The notes under the pieces are model-generated. The model was not told where the DNA came from. It did not search any database and saw only the letters and a program-made list of their open reading frames with translations. Shown here piece after piece: positions 22,726 through 34,665 of a DNA stretch of 64,000 nucleotides (position 1 is the first letter of the stretch; each line of letters starts with the position of its first letter). The translations under genes were made by a program, and so were the position numbers. Source of the DNA: Chamaecyparis obtusa (Eukaryota; Streptophyta; Pinopsida; Cupressales; Cupressaceae); the NCBI GenBank assembly GCA_027943335.1, contig BSBK01006427.1:335001-399000 (forward strand), written 5' to 3'.

Positions 22726-23006
22726 TTGCCCCCTCATAAATGAAATAGATTGATCTCTTGATTGAAAAATTGATGAAATTGATTAAAAATAGATCCAATA
22801 TGTTTTCATTTCTGAAAAACATCTTTGATGGTCTTGGTTTCAACAAATTCCCTTGTTTGATTGATATGTTGATTATAGGTCAAAAGGTCAAAAATTCTCT
22901 CAAAATTAGGTCAAATAGCTTAAATAGGTGTAAAAACCCAAATTTACTATTCATTTGCACTTTTTACTATTGAGATTTTTCTCTGATCCTGAGATAGTTG
23001 ATCGAG

Positions 23007-25645
23007 ATGATGGTCCGTATTCGAGAGCATCGATTCAAGAGAGGTCATCGGTATAAGAGACCCTTGGATTATGAACCTCTTGTAAGTGATTCTAACCCTC
23101 CTAGTGCATTTATTTCCTTATTTTTTAGCATTTATTGCATTAAAAACTTGATTTTTAATTAAAATTTGGTAAAATGTTGCCTAGGATAGATAAAATGCCG
23201 CTTAGGAATGTTAAAAGCTGCATCCACATATTTAAAGGCTGCCTAAACATGTTAAAACACCATCTATGAAGAATTTTCAATCCCCTAAAAACTAGGGTTT
23301 TATGTCAACTTATGTGTAAAACACCGCCTGATAAATCCCTAATTTTTAAATGACACCTAGGCATGATGAAATGCCGCCTAAGGTCATGAAATGCCACGTA
23401 TAAAAATAAATACCACCTTCACATGATAAAGTGTTGTGTGTGAAAATTTTCACCGCATTTTCACCGCCTAAGGTGAAATATCGCCTCTACATAGGCAAAT
23501 GACGCGTAGTGGACTTTTGAAATTTTTTTATGCTCAAACTTGATTTTTCTGATTGATTTGTCAATTCTTGATGTCTCTAGATGAATGATTGAATGTCCAA
23601 GATAGATAGGTCTATTTTTGTTAAACAAAACAAGTGATTAGGATATTACGATAATAGTACCAATGAATATGTGATTTGTCAATCTGATAGGATAGAAAAT
23701 TGATATGGGATAACTGATAGGATTGATACTAATAGGTAGATAATTGATCATATTAGTCCTATCTCATGATCAAGAGTTGGGAAACAATAACTTGGTAATG
23801 ATTAATTGATTGACATAAAATGATTCATTGATATAGAATACTGATATGATTCCCCTAATTTCAAAATAGGCACATTTTCGTAAGTTATACATATGGACCG
23901 TAGCTTCCTAGATATTAGATTTAGGTCAAGAGTTTACCCAGCCAGATTATCACTTGATTGAGATATGTGATTTGAGCTTCCTTCTAGACATTCCTTGGTT
24001 TTAGCTAAACTAAGGTCTTTTGACAGTTGTGGCAGAGCGATGGCACTCTGACCACAATACTTTCCATTTGCCTTTAGGGGAGATGACTATCACTCCCGAG
24101 GATGTTTACAAATTACTCTATATTCCTACTTGGGGTGAGCATGTATATTATGATTTTGTATATGATGGCATAGTTTGCAAATGGTTTTTTGGTGATGCTA
24201 CTATCGGTGATGATACTATTACTTGGGCATAATTTGCATCTTTTCTGACATTGCCCATAGTTTTGGGTGCCTTGATAGGTGGTTTATTACTTTTGGACTG
24301 GTGAGGTCGAGGGTTCTCTGTCGGATGGGGCCATATTTTAGAGGATTTTCATACACACCCTCAGTGGTTTGATTGGGGTTCCTATGTGCTTGCACAATTG
24401 TATCATGATCTTCACGAGGTTGTTTATAGATCTAATGTAGCATTATTAGCAAGTGTAGTTGTATTGCAGTTATGGATATGGGAGCATCTTCCCATTACTA
24501 GACCAGTTTCTGCATGTACTAGAGGTTGTGGTTACCCTTTTGCATTTTTGTATAGTGGCATGGTTTTCCAACATCATATGGGAAGGCTAGAGTACTGGCA
24601 TCATGTGATCGACAATCTTGATTAGGTCATTTAGAGACCATATATATTTTGTGAGGGTTGGTAGGAGGATGATGATAAGCTCCCTTATATGTATTCACCA
24701 AGATGAATGATTGGTCAATCACCACTCATGATCAAGAGATTCTACTTTTTTCAAGTGTCTTTTCAGTATGGCCATTATCAGGATATGCCCCAGGGTATGG
24801 CATTGTATGCTTGAGTTCAGTCAGAGCAATCAATGTGGGGTGCTCAAATTGATTATCAATTTGCATGTGACCAAATTAGTAGATTGATTTACATCAGATG
24901 GGATATGTTGGATCATGTTGCAGATGCTGGGATGTCTCTTGAGTATCGAGAGTGGTGGTCTCAGAATAGATTTTTGAGGTTTATCGATCCTGTAGAGCTA
25001 ATTCTAGGTAGAGATGAGCCATCAGATGGTGACAATGGTGATGATGATGAGGATGATGATGGTAGACCTAGATGATGATGCAAAGGTCATAGAGAATAGA
25101 GAGCTCCTAGGGTTATTTCTAGAGGATGAGAAGGACCACAGGTTTGAGGTGGTCATATGAGAGCTAGGGATATAGATGTTAGATAGGCTCAGTAGGGATA
25201 GGGTCCATGTTTTGTATAGCCTAGAGCTATAGTAGTATAGGAACAATAGAGAGTTAGGAGATAGGTTCGCATTGATGCTGCTAGATAGGATCCCAAAGAT
25301 CAGGATCCCTTGACACAATAGGTTTTAGTAGCATATCATAGAGAGATTCTGGCATAGTAGTTGCCTCCTTAGATGCCTAGGTCATGGGATATGGGTTAGA
25401 CTTCACATTCCTCTCCTAGTATTGATGCACTGACATAGGATGTGTAGACCTTGTAGACTAGGATGACAACAGTTGTGGGTTGATTGGATCAGGTTGCTAC
25501 TATGATGCAGTAGTTTATGATGATGATAGCTTAGATGCCTAGCATAGCTAGTACTAGTTAGACTCCTACTTATGACAGATCAGGTGGTAGGGGTCCTGAT
25601 GGCTCAAGTGTAGGTGATGGATTGGGTGCTCCTACAAGATCATGA
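23007..25645 (+). pseudogene. Plant mobile domain (PMD) protein, two-exon pseudogene, antisense to G1
   Basis: Exon 1 (23007-23081) encodes MMVRIREHRFKRGHRYKRP and ends at a consensus donor GTAAGT. A plausible acceptor AG is at 23868-23869. Exon 2 gives the PMD core: FLLDIP, LLTVVAERWHSDHNTFHLP, GEMTITPEDVYKLLYIP, then WGSYVLAQLYHDLHEVVY, LQLWIWEHLP and MGRLEYWHHVIDNLD. A C-terminal part is rich in Asp (DGDNGDDDEDDDG) and then low-complexity. Several stops (24230s, 24300, 24624, 24662) break it. PMD proteins (MAIN-like, often labelled serine/threonine phosphatase 7 long form homologues) are nuclear in Arabidopsis, and their domain is repeatedly found in plant transposons. Here it lies downstream of, and antisense to, the G1 integrase. 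Confidence 0.75.
23160..23520. repeat. Degenerate short repeat in the PMD intron
   Basis: About a dozen loose copies of a unit resembling AAATGCCGCCTAAGG recur at irregular 25-35-bp spacing, e.g. ATGCCGCTTAGG, ACACCGCCTGATA, ATGACACCTAGG, ATGCCGCCTAAGG and TATCGCCTCTAC. The C-rich motif stands out in AT-rich surroundings. There is no coding potential. Confidence 0.55.
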
Positions 25646-27700
25646 ATATGATTGATTATGGATCTAATCTTTATTGATAACTTGTATCATGTTCTATTTA
25701 TTGATCAAGACTTTGATGTATCACCTTGGATGACATTGTATCTTTGATCATATAGATTTGATGGATCTTTGATGTTACAGACACTTATTTGATTTATGGA
25801 CCTTTCCTTGATTCTCTTGATGTGTTTATGTGAGATTATCTTTATATGCAGTTCTATACGATGTTTATGATGCATGTACTTTTGATTATGCTATGTATGA
25901 AATGTATCTTATATATGATATAGATAGATGAATGCAAATGATAAAGGTAACTTTGATACGGTTTTCTGATTTTCAATGTATGGATGCAAATATTTTAATT
26001 ATGGAAATATGGATAAGGAATGCAACTATGTTTTTGATTTTTTGAATGTATGCCACTTTTAAAATTCTATCCTTAATGCCACTTTTAAAATACTATCCTT
26101 AACTAAATGTATGCAAATGATTAATGGATCTATTTTTGTGTTTCTCTTTTTAGATATTATGATAATGGATAATGAGTAACGCTATGAAGGAATGCAAAAT
26201 ATAATCTTACATTATTGATTTGAACCAAGGATAAGTTGTTTAATTGAACCCCCCATTTATGATTAATCAAGATATTGATTTGAATGAACCCCCTTTCCCT
26301 TGGAAAAATACCACAAACAAATGCACTTAATCTAACATGAAAATGCAATGCAATGCAACTAATTGTCACTAGCTTTTAACAAAGAAATGCCATAGAGAAA
26401 TATTTTCATCATTGATCAATTTGGGACTAGAAAGAAAGTACAAAAATCACTGAACACATCATGATGATATGAATACTACTTTATATCACTTTTTGGTAGC
26501 CCTTTAGGAAATGAGTACAACCCTCACTAGTTGAATTACCAACTATGGGAGTATGAATTTTGGTTTCAACAGATTCAATGTTGTAATTGGATTTTGGTAT
26601 TAAAATATGGAAGATCTAAATAGCCAAGGTATCCATTTGCATAAACAAACAAAAGTCAATTCTCCATCCTATATGAAAGTCCTTGATGGTTCTTTGATGA
26701 CCATGTCATTAGATGAATTCACATAAGTTTTTGGATCTCTCTCAAGATAGTCACTCAAAGGCAATAAAAATATAATGTCTCCATCATCGCCAATCTAGTC
26801 AAAACATCATCTATTAGCTTAAAAGATATAATAAAAAGCCAATAAAGATTATCAAAAACTTCAAGTGCTTTTCAATGCATCAAGATTTTCTAAAAAAAAC
26901 TTTCAACCATTCTAACCATTTAGGTGATGTCATTTTTTAATCCTGAATAATAAAGTCAATGAAGTTCAAGGATCAAGTTGTAGGATAAAAATACTTGGTT
27001 GTGAACAATGATATCCATCAAAGGTTCAACAAAATCTCTCTCTTCTGAAGCTCTAATAAGTCTCTCTGATGTGTGACTGAAAGTAGCACTATTGAATCCA
27101 TTTGTACCAAAAATCCAATCCTTTTATGTTCCCAAGTGATAAATGTGATCATGTGATAACCTTAGGGCAATAGAAAACCAAAAATACAACAATGCAGCTG
27201 AAAGGTTCATTATGACTATGCATAAATGATGAATGCAATGAAGGTTTACAAGTGAGATGATGGAAATGCAATATGTACACATGCAATGAGGAAAGACTTA
27301 AGGGAAGAAAAGGTGCTTGATTGCCAAGTTTTCACCCTTTGGGTTTATTTCTCTTTTTCTCTTTTTCATTTTTTTTTGTTACCAAGGCACCTAATGGCTA
27401 GGCTTACACCAAGGAACTTTTTTATTTTTTCTATTTTTCAATATTTTTGATCTTTTTCAATTTTCCTGATGTACAAAAGTGATGCTTAAATCATCAGGTA
27501 CACTCATCTGATACTCTTTTTTTTTATTCTCTCTCATCTGATTAGGTATGAAACCTCTTTAAATGGATGCTATTAATGGGCTCTTGCAATTCTTCCCCAT
27601 CACAATTAGCTAATTTGTAGGTCCCTATTCCAAAAGAGGAAAAAATGACAAAAGGACCAAGCCAATTTGCTTCCCATTTACCCTTTTTCTCCCTTTCCAC
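25646..27700. other. Non-coding 3' region of G1 between PMD frame and integrase
   Basis: AT-rich sequence without a supportable gene on either strand. Frames present are short and compositionally random. A T-rich stretch at 27350-27440 and the duplication of GCCACTTTTAAAAT at about 26051 and 26079 are the only visible structures. Confidence 0.5.
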
Positions 27701-28681
27701 CTAATTTTTAGGGTTCTCTCTTAGCACTAGATCATCCACTTGAAAGACTCTTGGTTTAATGTGCTTATTATAGTTCCTTGAAATCCTATTTTGATAAAAT
27801 TTAAAATGGTCATAGGCTTGTGCTTGATGCTCTTCTAACAATTCCAATTGTTGAAGTCGGGAAACCCTATAATCCTCATCTGTTATTAATCCTTGCAATG
27901 ATACTCTTAAGGATGGGATTTCAACCTCCAAAGATAGAACAACTTCGGCTCCATAAACCAATGAATATGGTGTACCTCATGTAGGTGTCTGAATACTAGT
28001 TCTATAAGCCCATAAAGCTGGGTTGATTTGTAGATGCCAATCTCTTCCTGATTTGTTCACCGATCTCTTCAAGATTTTAATAATATTCTTATTACTAGCC
28101 TCGGCTTGTCCATTTCCTTGTGGATAATAAATGGAAGAAGAGTGATGGGTAATATGAAAAGTACCAAAAATTTCATCCACATCTTTGTTCTTGAATTACT
28201 TTCCATTGTCGATAATTATAGCATGAGGAATACCATATCTACAAATGATGTGATTAAGGATGAACATAGAGATTTGTTTTCCTATAGTGGTGATCAAAGG
28301 AACAACCTCTACCCATTTAGTGAAGTATTCCATAGCTGTGATAATGTATTTGTACCCATTAGATGAAGGTGGATAAATCACGCCAATCAAGTCAAACCCC
28401 CATTGATAAAATGGCCAAGGTGTAACAAAAGGATGTAATTCTTGAGCCGGTACATGTATCATATCACCATGATATTGACATTTTGTGCATATCTGAATAA
28501 AGTGACAAGCATCCTTTTCTAAGGTTTTCCAAAAATATCCCATGTGAAGGATCTTCTTATCTAAGTTTACACCACTTGAGTGTGACCCAAAAATGCCCTT
28601 GTGAACCTTGCATAAAGCTACCTTAGACTCTTCTTCCTCTAGACATCTACGTAAAGTTCCGTCAAGACCCTTATGATACAA
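27701..28681 (-). pseudogene. G1 integrase
   Basis: Inserts element DNA into the genome. The HHCC zinc domain is seen as HKGIFGSH... ...CTKCQ (28600-28490). The catalytic core shows the DDE triad: WGFDLIG, then IIIDNGK, then GNGQAEASNK, all retained. The C-terminal part continues through LVYGAEVVL and YYNKHIKPR-like sequence to LVLRENPKN at 27701. In-frame stops occur after IIIDNGK (28195) and before GTPYSLVYGAE (27976-27962). The order directly after RNase H is that of Ty3/gypsy. Confidence 0.85.
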
Positions 28682-28738
28682 TTTTTTGGAAAGGATAGTA
28701 TAGCGACCTAATTTTCTTATGAAGTGTCATTTTTGAGC

Positions 28739-29049
28739 TTAGGATTGGTTCAAGGGTAATACTTGGTTTTTGAGGTATGTGTAAATAGGGCCATACCAAG
28801 GTGAGTCATGTTCATCAAGTAAGGCAATAATTTGGTTATCGAGAAGGTCAAATGTCAATTTTTCCAACTCTTCCACCAAGAATTCATACATTTCATTCTG
28901 ATATGGTTTTTGGAGTAATGAAGCCAAGGTAGCCATTGCATCAACAACTCTATTCTTCTCTCTTGGAATTTTCTCAAAATTTATTAGCATAAAGTATTTT
29001 TTCCAAGCATCAATCATAGTCTTGTAAGGCATTAACTTCTCATCCTTTG
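28739..29049 (-). pseudogene. G1 archaeal-type RNase H, C-terminal remnant, and linker
   Basis: The open piece starts LTKDEKLMPYKTMIDAW and runs through INFEKIPREKNRVVDAMATL, the C-terminal helix and last Asp of the extra RNase H that Tat elements carry between RNase H and integrase. The N-terminal and central parts, with the first Asp, the Glu and the third Asp, are missing. Only a few codons separate it from the end of the ordinary RNase H (VLSEFD at 29050), so a precise internal deletion is likely. The rest is the linker to integrase. Confidence 0.65.
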
Positions 29050-29472
29050 TTAATCAAACTCACTTAACACCATGACCCATTTTGCTAATCTTCCCGTTAA
29101 GGCAGTTTTGCTAAGCAAGTATTTCAATGGGTCAATCTTTCCAATGAGCTTCACCTTGTGCATCAACATGTAGTGTCTCAATTTTTGAGAAGAAAAGACA
29201 ATAGCTAGGCATGCTCTTTCCATGAATGTGTAGTTTATTTCATACTTAATCAATGTTCGGCTTAAATATTAGATAGCTCTTTCTTTTCCTTGATCATCTT
29301 CTTGCACCAAAAGAACTCCTAAAGATCTTGCGGTTACTGATATGTACAAAAGAAATGGTTTTCCTTTGATAGGAGGCATTAGAATTGGTGCATTAATTAA
29401 ATAAGTCTTCAACAAATCAAAGTCCTTGTCACATTCTTCAACCCATGTAAAAATGGTATCTTTGTGGAGCAA
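29050..29472 (-). pseudogene. G1 RNase H (ordinary Ty3/gypsy domain)
   Basis: Follows RT. Motifs seen: FTWVEECDKDFDLLK, LLYISVTARSLGVLLVQ, YLSRTLIKYEINYTFMERA, KLRHYM and GRLAKWVMVLSEFD. One in-frame stop lies at about 29268. The Asp normally found in the first strand is not evident (LYISV), so activity was probably lost. Confidence 0.75.
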
Positions 29473-29538
29473 TCTAGTGAATGAGTGACACTTTTCAGCT
29501 AATTGAGATATGAATCTCCTTATTAATTGAAGCTTTCC

Positions 29539-30732
29539 TTAAAGGGACCTCATTTGGCTAATGTTCTTAGGAATATCCATGTCCATAATTTCTTGGACCT
29601 TATTAGGATCCATTTCAATTCCTTTTGCTGAAACTATGTAGCCTAATAGTTTCCCAGATTGAACACCAAAGGCACATGTTTTTGGATTGAGCCTTACTTT
29701 GAACTGTTCCAAGCATGTAAATATCTTCTCTAGAATTTCTAGATGGTCTTCTCTTTGATGTGACTTAGCCAATATATTGTCTACATAATCTTCTAAGAAG
29801 GTGTGCATCATATCATGGAAGATGGTAGTCATTTCCATTTGGTAAGTACCTTCGGCATTTTTTAGGCCAAAAGGCATTACATTCCAACAAAAATTTCCCC
29901 AAGGGCATGTGAACACTATCTTTTATTGGTCTTCAAGTGCAATCTTAATTTGGTTGTATCCACTAAAACTATCCATCAATGAAAACATGGAGTGCCCCAT
30001 TGATAAGTCCACAATTGCATCTATGCTTTGAAGTGGGAAGTCATCTTTGGGACATGCAAGATTAAGATCTCAAAATTCCATACATACACAAATGGATTTA
30101 TCATGATTGGTAACCAGTACAATATTGGATATCCATTCTACATATGAAATTGCTCTTATGAAACCCACCTTTAACAACTTCTCCAATTCTGCTTTAACTA
30201 GAAGAGCTATGTGTGGATGCATCTTCCTCAATTTTTTCTTGATGGGCTTAAGCCCTGGTTTGACATTCAAGTGATGCATGATGAAGTTTGGATCCAATCC
30301 AAACATGTTGGCATAGGACCATGCAAAATTCACTTATTTTTCTTGGAAGAACTTGATGAAATCCTTTCTTTCTAAAGGTGTAAGTGAAGCTGGTAAATGT
30401 ATGAATTTAGGATCCAATTCGGTTCCAATGTTGACTTTCTCCATTGGCTCTATAAGAATTGGTGATCTTTGTTCCTCATGTGCTGGTAAGGTATCCAACC
30501 TCTCTTCCTTCGGAGCCACAATTGGGTTTTCACCATTGGAAACATCCTTTATCTTTACTTTCTTTGGTTCTAGTGCTGCCACATGGTGGTTTTCACCACT
30601 AGAAGTTTTCAATTTTTTATATTTTTTTATCTTTTCTTTTTGATTAAGAGGTTGGACCCCTTCCTTTCTCATCGTGTTTGGATTAAAATCATCGATGGAA
30701 GAGGGCTCAACCATATTTAGGTATTTTGTCAT
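29539..30732 (-). pseudogene. G1 reverse transcriptase with leader
   Basis: The leader reads IELDPKFIHLPASLT-like sequence and KDFIKFFQEK (132 aa, 30732-30334). RT proper has FAWSYANMFGLDP, GFIRAISYVEWISN, CMEF-stop-DLNLACPKDDFPL, MDSFSGYNQIKIA, FTCPWGNFCWNVMPFGLKNA and then LEDYVDNILAKS. The first catalytic Asp (MDSFSGY) is present, but the YVDD box reads YVDN, so the second paired Asp is Asn. The stop before DLN corresponds to the usual RDLN, consistent with CGA to TGA decay. Sequence ends at the RNase H junction. Confidence 0.85.
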
Positions 30733-30750
30733 TGCTTGTTCATTAGGAAA

Positions 30751-31260
30751 TTATAGTAAGTCACTTGGTTTGGTTAAGTCCCAATCAATAAGCTCGGGAT
30801 GAATTAAGGATAAAGATTCAAGTGGCAAGTTGTCATTGGCTGGGTTTAAGGACATGACCTCATTAGATGGTTCATACATTATATCATTAAGGTCAATAAC
30901 ATGAGCTTGCTCAAGATGATCCATGGAAGAAGGAACAAAGTTTTCTTCACTTGAGTCCTCTAAGACTTCCATGGGAAAGAATACATGCGGGTCAAATCTA
31001 AAATTTGAATCACCCTCCCATGAAGAAACCCAAGTTTCACCTAACCATGGCAGAGTAATTTGCACTTTCCCTATAGGAAGTATCTCCGGATCTTCACTAT
31101 TTTGAGTTTTTTCTTTAGGAACATTAGCATAAGAATGAATTATAGAAATCTCTTTGTCATGGAAAGAGTCTTTGAATAAAGAATCCCATTCATATTCTCT
31201 AGAATCATCACTATTAATATCAGACTCTACCATGTTTATTTGTTCATAAAAATCATACAT
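30751..31260 (-). CDS. G1 acidic linker between G-patch and RT
   Basis: A 169-aa open piece, strongly acidic, with SDINSDDSREYEWDSL near the start and no recognisable domain. Elements of this lineage carry a long variable linker before RT, and this is probably part of the same polyprotein. Function unknown. Confidence 0.5.
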   Translation of the reverse strand: MYDFYEQINMVESDINSDDSREYEWDSLFKDSFHDKEISIIHSYANVPKEKTQNSEDPEILPIGKVQITLPWLGETWVSSWEGDSNFRFDPHVFFPMEVLEDSSEENFVPSSMDHLEQAHVIDLNDIMYEPSNEVMSLNPANDNLPLESLSLIHPELIDWDLTKPSDLL

Positions 31261-31320
31261 AGGTTTAGAACTTTCTCCTTCGTAATGATAACCTATTCCT
31301 GATTTTTCCTCCTTTGATCT

Positions 31321-31998
31321 CTAAGAAGGTTCAATAGGTTCAATAAAACCTCTATTTCTCATACCTAAGGGTCCTCTTCCCTTATACCCCATCTTTTTCA
31401 TAATTCCAAATCCCTTTCCATATTGGTCCATTTCAATATTGATATGTTGGACACTTTCAATGGGATTGTTTGATGTATCACTTTCATCTTTGTAAAGCCA
31501 TTGAAGTACCTCATCGTCTTCTTTTTCAAATGTTGACTTGTCACTCTCTTTTACAAAGTAAGAGTTGTATTTTTGAGGAGGATGCACCTTGGAAGGTTTT
31601 CCATGTGTTTTTGGTGAAGTAGGTAAATCAAATAGGGAAATAGAATATTCCCCTACTCCTTTAGAATTGATTCTACACTTCTTTTCAAACATGTGTATCA
31701 TCTCATTCATTTGTTTATATTGGCCTTCTTTGGCTTTGTCTCTATCCTCTTTGGTAGGTTTAGTAAGTTCCACCTCTAGCATGGATGTATCATCTGAATT
31801 CTCCTTTGGACTTGGACCCTCATAACTCACTTGTTCTTTTCCCTTAGTCGCTATAGTTGAGTTAGTTTTAATGGGGTTTGATGTAGAGGTAACATTTGAT
31901 GTTAACTTAGGATCTTCACCTTTAGTTTCTTCAATGGTAATATTTGGAACAATCCCTTCACTATTATGAGGAATAAATAATTCATGAAGAGGCTTCAA
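31321..31998 (-). CDS. G1 G-patch domain segment
   Basis: A 225-aa open piece whose C-terminus (31420-31325) reads YGKGFGIMKKMGYKGRGPLG, a glycine-patterned G-patch signature. G-patch segments bind nucleic acid or helicases in host proteins and occur next to the protease in some retroelements. It lies between protease and the RT linker. The N-terminal two thirds are Ser/Thr/Glu-rich and look disordered. Confidence 0.7.
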   Translation of the reverse strand: MKPLHELFIPHNSEGIVPNITIEETKGEDPKLTSNVTSTSNPIKTNSTIATKGKEQVSYEGPSPKENSDDTSMLEVELTKPTKEDRDKAKEGQYKQMNEMIHMFEKKCRINSKGVGEYSISLFDLPTSPKTHGKPSKVHPPQKYNSYFVKESDKSTFEKEDDEVLQWLYKDESDTSNNPIESVQHINIEMDQYGKGFGIMKKMGYKGRGPLGMRNRGFIEPIEPS

Positions 31999-32596
31999 TG
32001 TGCTGCAATATTGAAAAGGATTTGAATCCCCTCCAATTGTGATTTCTCATGTATGGAAATTTGATACATTGATGATATGTAAAAGGAACCACTTGCATCT
32101 CATGTATCCATGGCCTCCCCAATAAGATATTATAAGTTAACTTCATGTCTAGGACTTGACATACGGTGTCCTTTTTGATAGGCCCAAATTGAATAGGTAA
32201 AATAATCATGTCTTTTGAAGATCTCTCCTCCTCATCATAATCTTTAATGGTAATATTCTTCTTAGGATCAATAGATGACTTAGATAAACCTAAGGACTTG
32301 ACAAGATTTAGAGTGCAAATATTAAGACCAGCTCCCCCATCTATGAGAACTCTCTTAACCCTATGTGTTTAAATGAGGACTTCTATATGCAAGGGAAGAT
32401 TTTGAGGATGAGTGATTGACATATTGTCTTGCTCTAAAAATGAAAGACAATGTGGTGCAATGAGATGTCCCACCATGTTTTGAAATTTCTCTACCTCCAA
32501 ATTGATAGGAACATTAGTATCCAATAGGGCTTTTGCAATATATCCTTGTGATTTGGAGATAATTTTAACAACTCCAAAATAGAAATTTGAGCTCAA
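31982..32596 (-). pseudogene. G1 aspartic protease
   Basis: Processes the gag-pol polyprotein. Two open pieces (32596-32369 and 32209-31982) are joined by a readable stretch holding the active-site VLIDGGAGLNICTLNL around 32345-32310. ITIKDYDEEERSSKDMI and the flap-proximal YNILLGRPWIHEM follow. DGGA-type active sites and the LGRPW motif are typical for plant Tat/Athila proteases. One stop precedes the active site (about 32368). Confidence 0.75.
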
Positions 32597-32607
32597 GTCT
32601 TTTGTAA

Positions 32608-34665
32608 TTAGTCCACCAAATTATATGGCTTTATTGTTGTAGCTGGTTGTTTAGCCAAAATACTTGATGGTGTAGGACCAATAGGTTTAGGATCAACCCC
32701 TTGTATGGTAATCCTTGAAACTTTCCCACTTGTAATAGCATAAGATGTTTCCTTTTTGGGTTGTTCCTTGATTAGAACAACATTGACAACATGCTCTTTT
32801 TTGGATAATGTGTTGATAGTGTTATCATAATGATGAGAAAAATTGACATTATTGTTGCCTTGCTTATTTGAATTGGAAGGTTCACCTTTCTCATGGTTAT
32901 AGAAAGGTTGCTTAAAGGCCATGTGATGTTCATTACTTTGAGGCCCTTCTATATTGATCACACCATTATCAATCAAATCTTGTACCAAATTATTCAACTG
33001 CAAGCAATCATTTGTTGTATGTCCTCTATTTCTATGGTACTCACAATGACTAGACTCATTCCACCAATTGGGCTTGTTTTGTGGTTCATATTGTTGAGCT
33101 CTAAGTAAATCAATAATCTTATTAGCAATGAGAGTTCTCAATGCATTCTCAAGAGGTTTACCTAAAGGTGTGAATGTCCTCTTAGGAGTTGGTGCCAAGA
33201 ACAACTTAGGCTTGTTAGCCCCTTGATTGTTCCCAAAGTTTTTATAATTGGTATTGTTGTTAAAAGGCACTTTAGGAACTTGATTTCTAGCATTCACTTG
33301 AGTAGGTGTTCTTGTGAGAGTAAAAGGAGTGACTTTCAAATTATTAGCATCAACAAACCCATCATTGACCACACCTTTTTTGATGTTCTTCAACCCAAAT
33401 CCATAATTGTTGTTAAAATTCTTATTCTTGTTGTTATTATTGTTGGAGGTATTGTTATTGTTGTGGTTCTTATTATCCTTGTAAAGCTTTAGTTCTCCAC
33501 TTTTAACCAATACGTCCTCCATAGTTACTCCATTTTCAATAAGATCTTGAAAAATCTTAGGACATTGCATCCTTAACCAATAGTTCATTTCATTACTCAA
33601 GCTATTTATGAAAATGTCCATCTTTTCCTTTTCTGGTACACTTTGAGGGTATCTAGCAAATACTGCCCTCCATATTTGTGGGAAAATTAGGAATCCTTCT
33701 CCCTCTTTTTTCTTGGTGTTGCATAAGGTAATCATTGTAACTTTGTGTTTGATATTGTATGAATAATTTGTTACAAATTTAGAAGCCAACTCTTCAAAAT
33801 TTTGAATACCTGAAGGTAATTTTGAGAACCATTCCATGGCCATGCCTCCAAAAATTCTAGGAAAAAACCTCATTAAATAAGTAGTGTCATGCATTAATTC
33901 CAATCTTAATGCAAAAAATTCCCTTAAATGATCTTAAGGATCAGATGCTCCTTTGTATTTGTCATACTTAGGAAAGACCGCATTACTAGGGAATGGTATC
34001 ATGACTAAACTTTTGTCAAATGGAAAAGGAAACAATGCCTCTATTGAAAAGAGTTTTGGAGCCCCACTTTTCTTTATTGTGTCCAATTGCATTTGGAATA
34101 ATTTAAATTTTTTATTCATGATATCAATCGGATTATCTTCAACTTCCTTTTTCTTAAGCTGATTGATATCGAAGTCATGAGGGATTTTAAGACCTTCTTG
34201 GGCTAGGTCTAGGAAATAATTTTCCTTGTCTCTTTCTAATGCTTTCTCCATGATCTTCATCAAGTATGGGATTTGTATGGCTTCATTAACCTTTTCATCG
34301 CTTGGATCTTTAGTAGTTGGCTCACCATTGCCCCCATTGTTAGGATTGTTAAACCCTTGATTGTTAGGGTCTATTCCTCAATTATTGTTATTTGGCCCTA
34401 GGTTGTTTGGGTCAATACCTCCTCCATTGACATTTTTTGACCCTAGATTGTTCAGGTCAATACTTCCTATATTACCAAAAGTCATGTTGGTTTCCATCAC
34501 TTGAATGGGTTCTTGTGGTATTCTTGAGGTCATAAATGAGTCACTCAAAAAAGGAAGTTCTTTCCTCAAATATGTTCCATCTAGTTGAAAGGTTTTCTTG
34601 ATATAGTGAGATTGAGTTAAAGCTGGCATGAACATAAATAACTTGAAGATAGGTTTTAATCTCAC
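32608..34665 (-). pseudogene. G1 gag (capsid and nucleocapsid)
   Basis: The same frame runs from at least 34665 with only two stops (34378 and about 33931). The largest open piece is 33903-32608 (431 aa). The capsid core reads MEWFSKLPSGIQNFEELASK and FINSLSNEMNYWL, a Retrotrans_gag signature. A long Asn-rich tract (33480-33400) follows. The zinc-knuckle-like CEYHRNRGHTTNDC (near 33050) is of the C-x2-H-x4-H-x4-C form seen in Tat gag. The N-terminal stretch has repeated NNLGPNNN-type Asn/Gly sequence. The true start codon is not clear; an alternative frame is open at 34780-34541. Confidence 0.75.

Noticed and set aside
25022..25318. 98-aa minus-strand frame rich in Ser, Ile and Thr
   Set aside because: Antisense shadow of the Asp-rich tail of the PMD pseudogene.
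26157..26369. 70-aa minus-strand frame in the G1 3' region
   Set aside because: Unsupported by motifs; the region is otherwise non-coding.
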